Positions 48,774 to 62,105 of a DNA stretch of 64,000 nt are shown piece after piece; within the stretch, counting starts at the first letter, position 1, and the number at the start of each line of letters is the position of its first letter. Position numbers and translations under genes: made by a program. The notes beneath the pieces are model-generated. The model was not told where the DNA came from, did no database searches, and saw only the letters and a program-made list of their open reading frames with translations. Source of the DNA: Cheilinus undulatus (lineage: Eukaryota; Chordata; Actinopteri; Labriformes; Labridae); NCBI RefSeq assembly GCF_018320785.1, contig NC_054867.1, positions 25,485,855 through 25,549,854 on the forward strand. Reading direction: 5' to 3'.

Positions 48774-49423
48774 TTACCTCCGCCACGGAGGTTATGTGAT
48801 CTGGTGGATTTGTTCGTTTGTTTGTTCATTTGTTTGTTCATTTTTTTGTTTGTTTGTTAACAACATAACTCAAAAAGTCATGGACGGATTCTCAGGAAAT
48901 TTTCAGGAAATGTCAGAAATGGCTTAAGGAAGAACTTATCAGATTATGGGGGTGATCCGGTTCACTGTCTGGACCCAGGAATATTTTCAAGGATTCTGTA
49001 CTATTGGGAGATAGGGCTAACGGCAGAGGTCTCTGCGCTGTTACCACTTTACACCAGGAGATGGCGGACATGAGTAACTTATCCAAAGTTTTGGAGTTTA
49101 TAGAGTTTGAAACACACACGCCCTGTCGAGGAGACAAGTCGGAGTGCAACAGAGAGAAAGACAGCAAATTGTAGCGAGAATACTCACAATGCTGGGGGGA
49201 ATAGAGGAATATTCACCCTCTGCCATGACTTCCACATAGAGCGAAGCCAATGCATGGCCTCACCGTGCCGCCCCCCCCCCCCCCCGGGGAGGGAGTAATC
49301 AGCGAATTACATTTTGGGAGTGATCCAGATCACCGTCTGGATCCGGTATGTTTTTATAGGATTCTTTACTATTGGGAGATAGGGCTGATGGCGGATGTCT
49401 GCACTCTCTGAGTGCTTTTCTAG
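48774..49423 (+). mobile_element. Helitron-like element, long copy with partial internal duplication
   Basis: Begins TTACCTCCGCCACGGAGGTT, runs through a GTTTGTTT tract and the same AACTCAAAAAGTCATGGACG and GATCCGGTTCACTG text as 34308-34553. After 49040 it has about 245 bp of other sequence (including a C15 tract at 49271-49285), then repeats the second half (TTTTGGGAGTGATCCAGATC onward). It ends with the hairpin GCACTCTCTGAGTGC and TTTTCTAG at 49423. Either a longer parental form or one copy inserted into another. Confidence 0.6.
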
Positions 49424-49624
49424 TTCAGGCAAGTCTTTTGAATATAGAATTTCAGCAAAGCTCGATAAACATTATTTTAAACTACAGTCTAATGAGCATA
49501 CTATTCAAGAATATGTTGATAACATCTGTGTTGAATATGTTAAACAGCTGTAACCATCTTTGGGATTTTCTCCAGAGACCTTTCTGTCTTTTATCTTAAA
49601 AGGCTCAAAATATTTTGTGATAAT

Positions 49625-49735
49625 TATGGGGCTATACTGTGGGTAGTGCTGGCATTTGCAGTAAGAAGGTTCCTGGTTTAAATCCACCTTTAAATCTGCT
49701 AAAAGCGCCTTTGTGGCACCCTATTTCAATTTGGT
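49625..49735 (+). mobile_element. Possible SINE head, tRNA-like
   Basis: ACTGTGGGTAGTGCTGGCAT then GCAGTAAGAAGGTTCCTGGT and TTAAATCC, with the same AAGAAGGTTCCTG landmark as the reverse copy at 45.2 kb. The following body is unassigned. Confidence 0.4.
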
Positions 49736-50044
49736 GCCCCCATCCCCAGCACTTCATCATCAAATCAGAGAAAGTGAATGAAGTTCACTCAATGATATTA
49801 GCACAGGACTTTTTTCCTGTAGTAAGAAACATTTTTCATATGATGCAATGTGAAATGTTAAAAGAGGAATTCAGTTAAGATGATTTGAGATAACTACTGG
49901 GGGATTTATCTCCAAGGATTTTTTTTAAATAAAAAGCTCTATTTTGATGGTATATTACGCACTCTGGGCCCTTTATTTGAGAGGACATACTGGAGGACAT
50001 CTGCAGACCTCATACTGGTGGGTCAATTATAGTACAAATATGAT

Positions 50045-50117
50045 ATGATCTTTCAGGCCGGATATAATCGTTCCAAGGGCCGGATTTGGCCCCTGGGCCT
50101 TGAGTTTGACACCCCTG
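50045..50117. mobile_element. hAT terminus fragment
   Basis: AGGGCCGGATTTGGCCCCTG, GGCCTTGAGTTTGACACCCC, TG: inverted, it starts CAGGGGTGTCAAACTCAAGG, a very common vertebrate hAT end. The partner end was not identified upstream. Confidence 0.6.
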
Positions 50118-50474
50118 ACGTAAGGAACAGAACAAGGCTGGATCGAGGTGCACAGAGGTTAAAGTATGAAGCTAAGTATTTGACAGTCTGCCATGTTGGT
50201 GTTTCAGCCAAAATATTCAAGGCTCACATTGGCGCCCCCTTCTGCTTGGCGCCCTACACAACAGCCTTTTAAGCAGCCCTGCATTTATGGGTTTTCTCTG
50301 AGCAGTGGTGGATTCATCGACTAAAACTATAACTAAAAATGTTCATTGGCTACTTTTTTCCCCTTAAGACTAGACTAAGAGTAGCTAAACATGGATTTTA
50401 ATGACTAAAACTCTGATGAAATTGAGTTTAGTTTTTGTCAAGATGACTAAAAAGAAACTTAAACTCTTAATGCT

Positions 50475-51100
50475 TCAGATAGATAGATAGATAGATGTAC
50501 TTTATTGATCCCAAACTGGGACGTTTTGGTGTTACAGCAGCTCAAAATCAACACGTAAGCAGCAGAAGAAAATATAATACACATTAAATGAACAGTAAAT
50601 AAACATTCAAAACTTGACCTTAAATTACAAATTAAGTAACTAAGAGGTATAAACATATTTACAAGCAGTATATAAAATAGTGTCAGATAGGTGAAAAAGA
50701 ATAATAAATGTAAGAATAACACTGCAAATCTGTGATCACTGGTTTTACTGCAACAGGTATAATGTATTGCTTGGAGATAGAGTCGAATGTGCAAAAGGTA
50801 TGATTGTCATAGTTGTGCGGATAAGGAGTGCATTTAAAGTGCAAGTACAGTTATGAAACACAGAGCAAATTTTACAACCAGAAAGAGCACTGGCTAATAA
50901 GTGGAAAGACTGTGCAAGATGAAAATGTGCAATTAAAAACAGGGCGAGAAGATGGCAGCATTTAAGGAAGTGGACAGTCAGGGTGCCAGCTCTCTGTTTG
51001 ACAGAGGTGAACTGTTATAGAGAGTTATTGCTTGGGGTAGGAAGGATTTTCTGTATCTGTCCTTGTGGCAGTCAGTCCCTCTCTGCCTTATTTAGATAGC
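50475..51100 (-). mobile_element. LINE 3' region ending in (CTAT)n, reverse orientation
   Basis: (GATA)n at 50478-50496 abuts GTACTTTATTGATCCCAAAC and TGGGACGTTTTGGTGTTACAGCAGC, the inverse of a widespread fish non-LTR element whose 3' end reads GGATCAATAAAGTAC. The far part (GGGGTAGGAAGGATTTTCTG, near 51035) also fits that family. Related in kind to 43020-43600. No intact ORF. Confidence 0.65.
50478..50496. repeat. (GATA)n microsatellite at LINE end
   Basis: About four and a half GATA units, probably the 3'-terminal short repeat of the adjoining retroelement. Confidence 0.85.
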
Positions 51101-53344
51101 CCAGTTACATCAATAATATCAATTACAGTTGATGCTGGCCTATAGATCACCTGCACAGGATTTTCATTAACCTCACCAGTTTCACCTGTGGTTCCTGCTC
51201 AAACTTTGAAATGTAAAGTTTGATATCTCTGTGCTAAACCAGATAAAGATTTTCAAACAATTATTTTACTCCTTCAGGAAAAGAATTAGTTAAAAAGAAA
51301 CAGCTTTTTAGTTGTTGAAGTGAGCTCACTTCCTTGATATGTACTGACACACAAAAGGGCTGCCTTGTTTGTCCCTTACTAGAAAGCACCTTATCTTCAC
51401 TTGCCTCTACTCACCTGGCAGCTGTTTATGTTGAACAGTTAAACACCTGCCCCCTTGTAGCTGCTATATGCTCCACAAACACCTGCCCTCCGCTTGCTCA
51501 CAATTCAATCCAGCAGCTGCCAAATTAAATCCATGCCTGTCTGCCTGGTTTCCTGCTGAACTCAAAGACAACCCATTCTTCAGAAATTCTTTCAAGCTTG
51601 TGCTTTTATTTTGCAGAGATCAATCAGAAAAAAACTTGGTCTGAAAGAAGTTAAGAGATGAGAGATTTTTTGCTTTCAGTCTGCTACATTTAAAGTTTTT
51701 AATAGCATGAGAGAGGGAAGTAAGGAAGATTTTATAATGCCATAAAAAACAAGCATAAACGAAGCAAATTAGATCTAAACACTCAACCCTACCTGTCTGG
51801 AAACCACAGATTGGGGCATCTGTGGCATTTACTTTCAGTATGAAAACCAGTCATTTTAAGTTTAATTTGAGGTGATTTACAGTACAAACCAATGGGAGAA
51901 AAAGTTTCCCCTGTCGTCTAAGTTTTTGACACCAAGTGCCATACAATGACTGACCAAAGACTCGCATATTGTAGAGCAAATTGTGAATGTTGTTGTGCAT
52001 TGTGAAAACAACAGGCTATTCAGTCATTTTTATCCATAGATGCATGATCACATTCCCCTGAGTTGTTTGTTTGTACGACCAAGGGCTGGTGTGACAGGAT
52101 GTGATCTGTTAGACTTATATCAGCATGCTGTTCTATAAAAAGAGTCTCTGCCTGATTAAACAGCTCTCCCTAGAGAAGTTGCACTAAGTATTGGATTTAT
52201 TTACCCTTTATTTCTCAAGAGAGAAAAACTGTGCACTGAGAACTAAACTTACCTCTGCCTGACATTTTAGATTCTAGCTCCTTTTTATAGAAGAAACTCA
52301 TGTTGGAGTTATATTTGACTTTAAGTGAACCAGGGTTTTCCCTGACCCTGACCTTTGAATCCCTGTGGGGAAGTTATTAACTGCTCAGAAAACAACAAGC
52401 TGATACATCTCATCAGTTGTGTAGGATACTGCACATAGAGCTGTTGTCATGAGGACACTGTTTGTTATTTGGGTGGATACTTTAGAAACATGTAAAAACA
52501 GGATGAGCCACAACTATTTGCATCTGATTTTTCTTGCTATCTTCCCTTCAATTTCCAGGTACATGCCCTAACAGCAGCTGCAAGAGAGGAAGGAATGAAA
52601 AAATAATTACTTGAGTTCAAACAGATCATTCCAGACAAAAAGATTTGCTTTCTCGGGGTGGATTTGAAGATTGAAAACCCTCATACCGTTTTCTCCATAA
52701 TTATTGACACAGCAATATAGTTTTGACTATTTTGCCTCTGCATAAAACAACTGTTGCCCGGTTCTTCCCCAGTCAAAGCTTTATGGGAGGGTGGCAGAGA
52801 GAAAGACACTGTTCTGGAAAACTCATTGTGGATTTTGGCAATGAATAAAATGGTCTCACCTACTCATTACATTCATCAACAATATTAACAGTTTTCAGTA
52901 CCCAGTGAGTCATCACTGCATTTGATACTTTGGCACTTCTTGATACCAAATGTTGTAAAGATAGTTTCCATCGTCTTAACAACAGAGGAGTACTAACGCT
53001 TTAAATAATGTCATATTTTTAACCGAAAGCTGCCATGAGCAAAAGAGAAGACACCATCTTAATTGCACAAACACACTGGCAAGGTGCTGTTAATAGTGCA
53101 ATTTAGAGAAAGGAGTTTGCCTGCTTTCTGGTATTAAGAAAAAAGAAACAACCAAAAATAGGGTTCTTAAAACTTGTTCTTTTATGCAATGGTATCCAAA
53201 AAGTACAGTGTACTGAAGTGTGTCCTGGGATTTAACTATTTAGGCCATCAAATTCAAATCTGGTCCATAATAACTACTCTTGGGAGGTCCAGAATAAGAA
53301 GCAGATAATAAAAATGACAGCAAAAGTCTGCATCATTTCAGATA
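51101..53344. other. Intergenic between LINE fragment and fam72a 3' end
   Basis: AT-rich with no gene recognised. It includes a short fragment of a Tc1 element at 52756-52825. Confidence 0.5.
52756..52825 (+). mobile_element. Short Tc1 fragment
   Basis: AGTCAAAGCTTTATGGGAGG then GTGGCAGAGAGAAAGACACTG matches 41837-41878 of the Tc1 element at 41206-42676 with few changes. The rest of the element is absent around it. Confidence 0.7.
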
Positions 53345-55520
53345 TCTTGGAAAAAAAAGTTTATTAATTTAACAAGCATACAAAACAACAAATGATCTTT
53401 TCAAACTACCAATGCAGTTTCAGTGCAATTCCAAAATATACATGTTTTTCAGCAGGGCATGTTAATCAAAGTTATTCACATCAGAAACAGCCATTTAAAT
53501 AATTCTTTTGATTATCTTTTGACAATCGTCTTAGCCAGAGGAAGCTCGTAAGTGATACCTTCATGAGGTACAACTGTACACATCCAATCTTTAACATACA
53601 AAACAAAGCACTACATCACAAATGAAATATTAAATACATAACAAAAAACATAAGAGTACTGTAGCACATACAACCCAATGCATCTGTAAACAAAACTTGT
53701 AAACAAAAAGGAAGTATGTGGTTATAGATATTTGGTTTGTGGGTTTAATAAATACCTATGAACTGTTGTACTTTTTTAGCAGTTAAACCACAGCGACAGT
53801 ATTTGGTGTGCAAGTGTAGCCAACTGTCAGTTATACGTTTAAAGGTGAGAACAATGAAAATCTGGACATATTTTCCCCCTCTTTATGTATTTTACAACAC
53901 CTGAAAGCACTGAAAAATAAAGAGGCCGATTTAAGTTGAGAAAAAAACTTCTTCTCGTTTCCTTTTTATTCAGGAAAGAGGCGACATTCGACATTAGCTT
54001 CTTGAAGATTCGCCAACAATACAGGCCATCACTCTCTGAGAGAGACTGGTAATTTAAGACAGGTTCATAGTATTAGCAGGGCACAGCAGTGATACTAAAA
54101 CTATGCAGGATCAACCCCAAAGTTAAAAAGGGGGTTCAGCTTGAAAGAAACGGGATTATGTAAGGCTAAAAAAATTACTGAGAATTGGGGAGTTTACAGA
54201 AATGCTATTCAATTACCTGTCTCATGGTGGCATAAATATCTGTTTAGAGGGGGACCCAGTCCATATATTTAATACTGACATGTCCCATGATTCTTTGGAG
54301 TTTAATCTATTTCTCTCTTCCGGTGCTACAATTATGCTGCTACATAAAACAGGACAGTAACAACGAGAGAACATGGACACTTTCCATTCAAGACTTTTCC
54401 ATTTTTTGCTTCACAATAAAAAAGTTATGGGGTGTAACCTCAGTTCATCTAAAATCTATCCTTCCTATGTCCTCAATATGGAAATTCATTACTTGATTTT
54501 CATTTTAAAATTCAATTGCTTTAAGCCTTTAAGGAAGCATACCCAATATATAAGTTAGTTTGTTAGTCTTAGATACTGCTACAGTCAGATTTATCTGTGT
54601 GTTAAACACTGCTGCTGCTAGATGTGTAACAAACACGGTATTAGCATATTCAAAAGGTATCACTGATAGAACTCAAATCATAAGGTAACCTAAAACAAAT
54701 ATGCTCTTAAAAAGCAAGGTACTCGTAGATATATATCATTCAATATTTGTGCTATTCCTCCAACACATGGGCCTTTTAAAGCACTCCTACTTTTAGTCAG
54801 CACCCAGCCACGACAAGAGTATAAGCCTTTAAGACATGACTGTTAACAGGAGTGTTTGTTCACTACAGCATATTTAATGTACAGATTATAACGGCCATTG
54901 AGGAGATGGTTGATGGATTTTGGTTATTTCTTCTGAAAATGAACCATAAACAGCATGAAAACGCACAGCATTCACTGGAAGCTGTCACTGTCAGACTTCT
55001 AATTTCTTATTAGGCTGATCAAAATCAAGCAGAGTGCGGTAGTCGTACTTCATTTTCAGTCACAGCTCAAGAAAATGAACACAAGGATAGATTGTGTGTG
55101 ACAGTGTGCATGTCTGTGCTTTTAACAGTGAAAAGTGGTGGGGAAAGGCATGGTGACATGTTAAAGGGTAATTCAACACTTAGTTACATGGGACAAAAAA
55201 TTTTTGTACTGCTTCAGAGTTCAGACTTGGTGCATGCTGTGTTCCTGGCCATGTCCCAATCATTGATGTCACAGCAGGTGTTCTTCACCTGTTATCAGAG
55301 ACAAATACCTGGTGTGGCATCACTAATTGCCAGACTTTTGTGACGTTTAAGTCTCGTGAGAAGCAATGAGGAATCATTTTCCATCCCATTAGATTCAGTA
55401 TTTAATTACCCTTTGAGGCTTCATTTTTCTCTCTTATCTCAAAGCATGGTTTGTACACTCTTCTAGCTCCACCTCTCAAATGGTGGCATTCCTGGTCTGT
55501 CACATTGTCCATTCACCTCT
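53345..55520 (-). other. fam72a: Probable fam72a 3' untranslated region
   Basis: Downstream of the fam72a stop, about 2.2 kb has no recognised transposon and no coding signature. On the minus strand the hexamer AATAAA (TTTATT at 53360-53365 on the plus strand) sits just before the A-rich plus-strand run at 53351-53358, a plausible cleavage zone. The exact end is inferred; a nearer cryptic signal could give a shorter transcript. Confidence 0.4.
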
Positions 55521-57178
<1,658 letters not shown>

Positions 57179-57401
57179 TTAGCCTTCCCCTTACCAGAAA
57201 ACGGAAGGCAACGTTAGCTTGTAAACGAACACAATGATAAAATATACTTGCGCGGATAGATTTCAAATGAAATAAAACGATTCGCTGTATTAATTATAAA
57301 TACACGGTACCGACGAGAAACTAGGCTGTTTTACACGACTGGCTTAGCATCCATCTAGATGTTGTTAACAGCTTACTAAATAGCTGTCAGCTTTGTTTAC
57401 A

Positions 57402-57528
57402 ACTTCCTGGTGTCTAACGGTACTTCCTGAAACTATCTTTAAAAGACCATACACCGGACTCTGATTGGATAAACTCCATAGTAACTAATGCCATTGGTCA
57501 CCTTTTTACAAAGTCAGAATATAATTGG
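57402..57528 (-). promoter_or_regulatory. fam72a: fam72a promoter with three CCAAT boxes and two ETS-like sites
   Basis: Read on the minus strand, CCAAT occurs at 57528-57524, 57497-57493 and 57468-57464, spaced 31 and 29 bp. Two CAGGAAGT-type ETS cores follow at 57429-57422 and 57409-57402. CCAAT boxes at about 31-bp spacing, bound by NF-Y, are typical of TATA-less G2/M genes, which fits the proliferation-linked expression of FAM72A. The transcription start is inferred to lie roughly 57200-57400. Confidence 0.55.
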
Positions 57529-57644
57529 TTATAAATTAGAGAGAAAACGCCCGAATTAGACATTCCAGGAAAACGGTTGGTACAGAGAAATGTCAATCAA
57601 AAACTGTTTAACCAATAGGAGTGTGGGAAGTACGGCTCTTGTGC

Positions 57645-57660
57645 TATAAAATTAGGCGGG
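57645..57660 (+). promoter_or_regulatory. Candidate plus-strand TATA box with GC box
   Basis: TATAAAA at 57645-57651 is followed by AGGCGGGG, with a plus-strand CCAAT at 57612-57616, 33 bp upstream. The arrangement could serve a second promoter directed toward srgap2. There is no transcript evidence, so this is a suggestion only. Confidence 0.3.
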
Positions 57661-58399
57661 GCTTTCTATCTTGAGGAGTGTAAAAAGGTTGAGAACTATT
57701 TCCATTAAAGGAGGAGGATTCCTCTTTTAGTATACAGATATAGCTTAATTATTTTATGTCAGCTAAATACAAAAGAAGGTAAACACATTTCTACAATGTA
57801 AAACAATCTAACTATTGAGTACAGTCAGAGTTGTGCATTGCTTGATGGCAACAGAAAGACTTATTGGACAAATAGCTTAACACTATCCACTTTAATTCGT
57901 CAAAAGTTAGTTGACAATTAGCCTTTTGAGAAACAAAACACATTGTCTCACGTCGACAGTTTTTAATGAAACAACACATAAGGGGAGTTTGATTAACATT
58001 TTCACTTGACCATTCCTGGTCTTGAAACGTATCTTTAGGGATCTTTTCCCTCAGTTGTGCATCCACTACCGTTACTTTTATGAAACTTGAGACTGTAGAA
58101 TATCACAGGTGAACAAATCTTGATAACTAGTCAACAAAAAGTGTAGCTTCTTGCTGAGCCCCCACGAATGCTAAACCATGTGTGCATCCACGCCTACCCT
58201 GCGCGCTGGGGCCAACTAGCCAGCCCCTCCATCTCCACTTGGTTCCTCCTCTCCCTCACTTCAGGGGTGAAGAGGAGGAGAGCAGTTAAGTTTAGCCTGG
58301 CAGCAACGAGACAGACCCCATTCTCAGGACAAATACTGAGGAAAAATAAAACTTTTAGCAGTGCTGACTGACTAGCTATCCATGTTTGTGTTTTAAGGG

Positions 58400-58723
58400 G
58401 GAATGAATCTGTTTCCACTTGAAGTTGTTTGCTCCATAACCGGTTTTGAGGAGGCGGTGAGGCGCGGCGACGGCGGCGGATGGGAACACACAGCAACAGC
58501 AGCAGCAGCGCCAAACTCACAATGCGCCCGGAGTGAACAGAGACAGGGAGACAATACGGATCCGCGGGCACACTGAGGAGCTGCAATCTCTCTACTGGAC
58601 TCTCTTTTTAATTTCAAATCCTGTTCCAGGGTGGCGCTTCCTCCTTCTACATCTGATTTTTGATTGATTGAAACAAAACTGACTGCGCTGCGAGGGCAAG
58701 TGGTTTGATCTCCAAACTCAGCC
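58400..58723 (+). promoter_or_regulatory. srgap2: srgap2 5' UTR and CpG-rich promoter segment
   Basis: A GC- and CpG-rich stretch (about 58440-58580, with GGCGCGGCGACGGCGGCGG and a short CAG run at 58496-58512) precedes the ATG. It is the most CpG-dense part of the window, as expected for a TATA-less developmental promoter. The transcription start is not visible. Minus-strand ORFs here are by-products of the GC richness. Confidence 0.5.
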
Positions 58724-58790
58724 ATGACGTCTCCAGCGAAATTCCGAAAGGACAAGGAGATAGTGGCCGAATATGAAACTCAAGTTAAAG
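58724..58790 (+). CDS. srgap2: SLIT-ROBO Rho GTPase-activating protein 2, first coding exon (partial gene)
   Basis: ATG in good context (GCCATGA) opens 22 codons plus one base, beginning MTSPAKFRKDKEIVAEY, and ends AAAG|GTAAAA. This matches the N-terminus of SRGAP2 (MTSPAKF-KDKEI) better than SRGAP1 or SRGAP3, whose second to fifth residues differ. The split codon should be Glu, as in family members (QVKE). SRGAP2 is a cytosolic membrane-bending F-BAR protein with RhoGAP and SH3 domains; it acts on Rac1 downstream of ROBO and controls neuronal migration, protrusions and spine maturation. Only the leader before the F-BAR domain lies here; all later exons are beyond the right edge. The gene is head-to-head with fam72a. 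Confidence 0.9.
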
Positions 58791-60068
58791 GTAAAACTTT
58801 TTTAAAAAAAAGCTTCTCGTGTGTTCATACAAACGCGAGCCTCGTGAATGTTCTGTAAATTTCTGTGGGTTTTGACCACATTGTGTGTTTTCCTTGACTT
58901 GGTTGATTGCAGGGTTTTCTGTGCCCTCACCTCTCCTATCAGGCGTAAAGGGTACGCTTGCCTATGCATTTCCCTGTCATTTATGGAGGTTAATTGTCAT
59001 TATGCGAACTCATCAGATCAATAATAGCCTACATCAGTATCATACATTAAACCTGATGATCAGCGTTGCTTCAAGCGTGTGATCACTCGCGTTTTACGCG
59101 GCACTCATGTTTCCAATAAATACATAAAAAAAATCACAATCACAAATCAGTGTTGTAGCTCCTATGTAATCTCTATATGCTCCCTTTAGGGACGCTAACA
59201 TAAAGGTGTAGAGTATGAATGTGTGTTGTAGACTACCCACAGGGCTGGGGTTTCGACATGGAACAAGGCAGGGCGTTTTCTCTCCCCCTCTGTCTCCTGC
59301 GTGTCTGTGCTGCTAGCTGCTGGTGTGCTGCAGAAATGCTGCAAATATGTGTGTGCGCTTGTCTTTCTCTGCGTGTATAGCTTTCACGTACATTACATTT
59401 AAGTGGTCAATTTATGCAGAAGCTTGTCCATTGATTACGGCTCATTGGCGTTCGCCTCTGCTGATGATCAAGGACATGGGAGAGTAGCAGCAGGGGTGGG
59501 AGAGTAGATTGTAGTGGTCAGAAGGGGCGTTTAGATGTTCACTGTTTACTGGTTTTGGTTGGTGTGTTTGTGTGGGTTCACAGTATTTATGTGACTGGTG
59601 TCAGTCAGCCAGGCAATAGTCTAATATTGGATCTATAGGTTAAGGTTAGCCTTGTAGTTAGGGGAGGAGAGGAGTGGTAGGAAAGGGGAGAGGGGTGTAC
59701 AAAAGAAGGGGGGACAGGATATTGCCCTCATGAATAGCATGTTTCCATTTTTGTGTGCTAGATCATCAGATAAAACAGGGCTTTCTCATCACACATGCCT
59801 TTCATACCCATGTGAAACAGGCGTCCTCTTATTCCAGATCACACTGTTGGCCCTCCTAGCCTCCCGTAGATCTGCTGTAACCTGCACTTGGTAGAAAGTG
59901 GAGAGTGTAATCCTAAAATTAAACTCTGAATTTCTGTCATTCATAAATGCATTGAAGCCAAATTCTAGTAAAAACACACCATAATGTTGCCCTGCCAGAA
60001 CAGCTGCTCTGATTCTATATTGAATGTACCCCATTGAACCAATGTGTGCCTTGCATTCAGTAGAAAGC

Positions 60069-60091
60069 TTTTTTTTTTTTTTTTTTTTTTT
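60069..60091. repeat. Poly-T tract
   Basis: An uninterrupted run of 23 T in srgap2 intron 1. It could be the tail of a reverse-oriented retroposon, but no SINE body was recognised beside it. Confidence 0.85.
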
Positions 60092-61711
60092 AACAAAGGC
60101 TGCAGCCAATGATAAAAGCAATAAGGGAAATGTTCATGTAAAAGTATAATGCATGTACATGTGCTAACATTTAACAAATCAAACTGACCCTAGCTGCATT
60201 CGGCCATGCTAAACAAATGAAGCCTTACTTAGCTGACCACTGACCTAATATTAAATGATACAAGCTTGTAGCAGCTGTGAGTTAAGCTAACATGATGGCT
60301 AGAAAACAAAAGATAAGTGAGGAACCTGCAGAACAACAATCATTAAACAGCAATGCATATTTATCAAAGGGTCATGACAGTGTTGAAAAATGTGAATGCA
60401 CATTACTGTTTTGCAGCATGTCCTGCAGGCCTCATCTGACTATGCTGTGTTACATAACTTCATTCTGTTTTCCCCCTTTAATTTACCTTGTCTGTTTATG
60501 TTTACCACCTCCTTTTTGTCACCTCCTCTTGTTTACCTGCCTCTCTGCTAACTCCTTCAGCTGTCACCACAGTGACATTATCAGGGTTGTTGTTTTTCCC
60601 AGTAGAGCGCCTTTTGCTGCTTGGCAGCTCATGTAAAGGTTTTATGTCCGGGCAGCATTGTGAGGATGCCTGCTGTGTTTGTCAGCTTGTGGGCTTACTG
60701 TTTGTCCATCGATCCTGTGCATCGGTTTCTCCTGTCAGTTACCTCACTGCTCTCTGCTGAACAGCTGTCGAGCTGTCTCTTCTTTTCCCTCTTACTCTCT
60801 GTCCACGTTTTTTTTCCACATACCTTCCATACTCGTCCTGATCTTAACTTACCAGATGAAAGGGTAAACCTGTGCATCCACATAGCTGTTTGAGGTGTGT
60901 GTTTCTGTGTGTGTAAAAGCTCTCTCCAGGTGCTGTGGCATTCCCAGCAGTCTGTCTTCCCTGTGAGACACAGACAGTCTGTCATTACCCTGTGCACTGC
61001 TGTTAAGGATCTTCTAATGGAGGGTATTGAGCAGCAACACATGATCACCCACAGGTTACAAATCTGTCATTCTATATTAGCTAACATCCTCTGTATTTCA
61101 AAAAAACCCTTACTAGATCAGGGTTCATTCAGCTGAGGAATCAAACCGGTGAGTTCCTGCCACATTATGTACTTTGACTCTGCAACCATGCTGCAGCATC
61201 ATGAGGGGGAAATAAATGTAAATCCCCCCCATGGCTTAAATTCAGAAACCTCTGCAGCAGCAGGAGAGGAAGATGCATGCACATTTTCACACTGCTTAGA
61301 AAAATAGCTACAGCACTTGATGAATGCATTTTTTTCCTAATTATTTTGAAAACTCCCTTGACATATTAACCAAAAATTTGCATTTTATTTGATGCCGATG
61401 GAGCTGTGGTGTAGCAGTACAGTTGCAGCATTGTACTACATTCAAATGGAGTGATATGTACGCTCATGCAATGTCAGACTAAACAACATGCACCACAACC
61501 ACTGGCAAAAAAAATTGGCCGTTAACTTGGATATGTAGCTTTATTTCCTACTAGTATAACCTTATATTGGACAAAACTGCAGAGATGACGTGGTTACTAA
61601 TAAATAGGGCAAAGCACTGATATGAACGCGTATCATTGTGCTGACTCAGGTGAAAAGTAATTCAGGTCCCTGGAGACAAATATATATATTGATCTCATAA
61701 GATGCATTAGT

Positions 61712-62105
61712 CCTATCCTATCCTATCCTATCCTATCCTATCCTATTCCATCCCATCATATGCTATCCTATCCTATCCTATCCCATCCCATCCTATGCTA
61801 TTCTATCCTATCTTATCCTGTCCCATCCCTTCCCATCCTATCCTATCCTATCCTATCCTATCCTATCCTATCCTATCCTATTCCATCCCATCATATGCTA
61901 TTCTATCCTATCCTATCCTGTCCCATCCTATCCTATCCTATCCCATCCCATCTCATCCCATCCTATCCTATCCCATCCTATCCTGTCCCATCCCATATGC
62001 TATTCTATCCCATCCTATCCTATGCTATCCTAACCTATCCTATCCTATCCTATCCTATCCTATACTATCCTATCCCATCCCATCCAATGCCATCCCATGC
62101 TATCC
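61712..62105. repeat. Pentanucleotide (TATCC)n array of about 390 bp
   Basis: Tandem TATCC with interspersed TATCCCATCC, ATGCT and CTGTCC variants. Because 5 is not a multiple of 3, all three forward frames read YPILS-type repeats, giving spurious ORFs of over 100 codons. The pattern of variants suggests repeated partial duplication of blocks. Confidence 0.95.

Noticed and set aside
57812..58066. 84-codon minus ORF between the two genes, cysteine-containing
   Set aside because: No recognised family or splice context, and composition like neighbouring non-coding DNA; transcript evidence would be needed.
58194..58755. Minus-strand ORFs of 130 and 120 codons over the srgap2 exon
   Set aside because: They oppose the recognised srgap2 start exon and arise from its GC-rich promoter; no domain.
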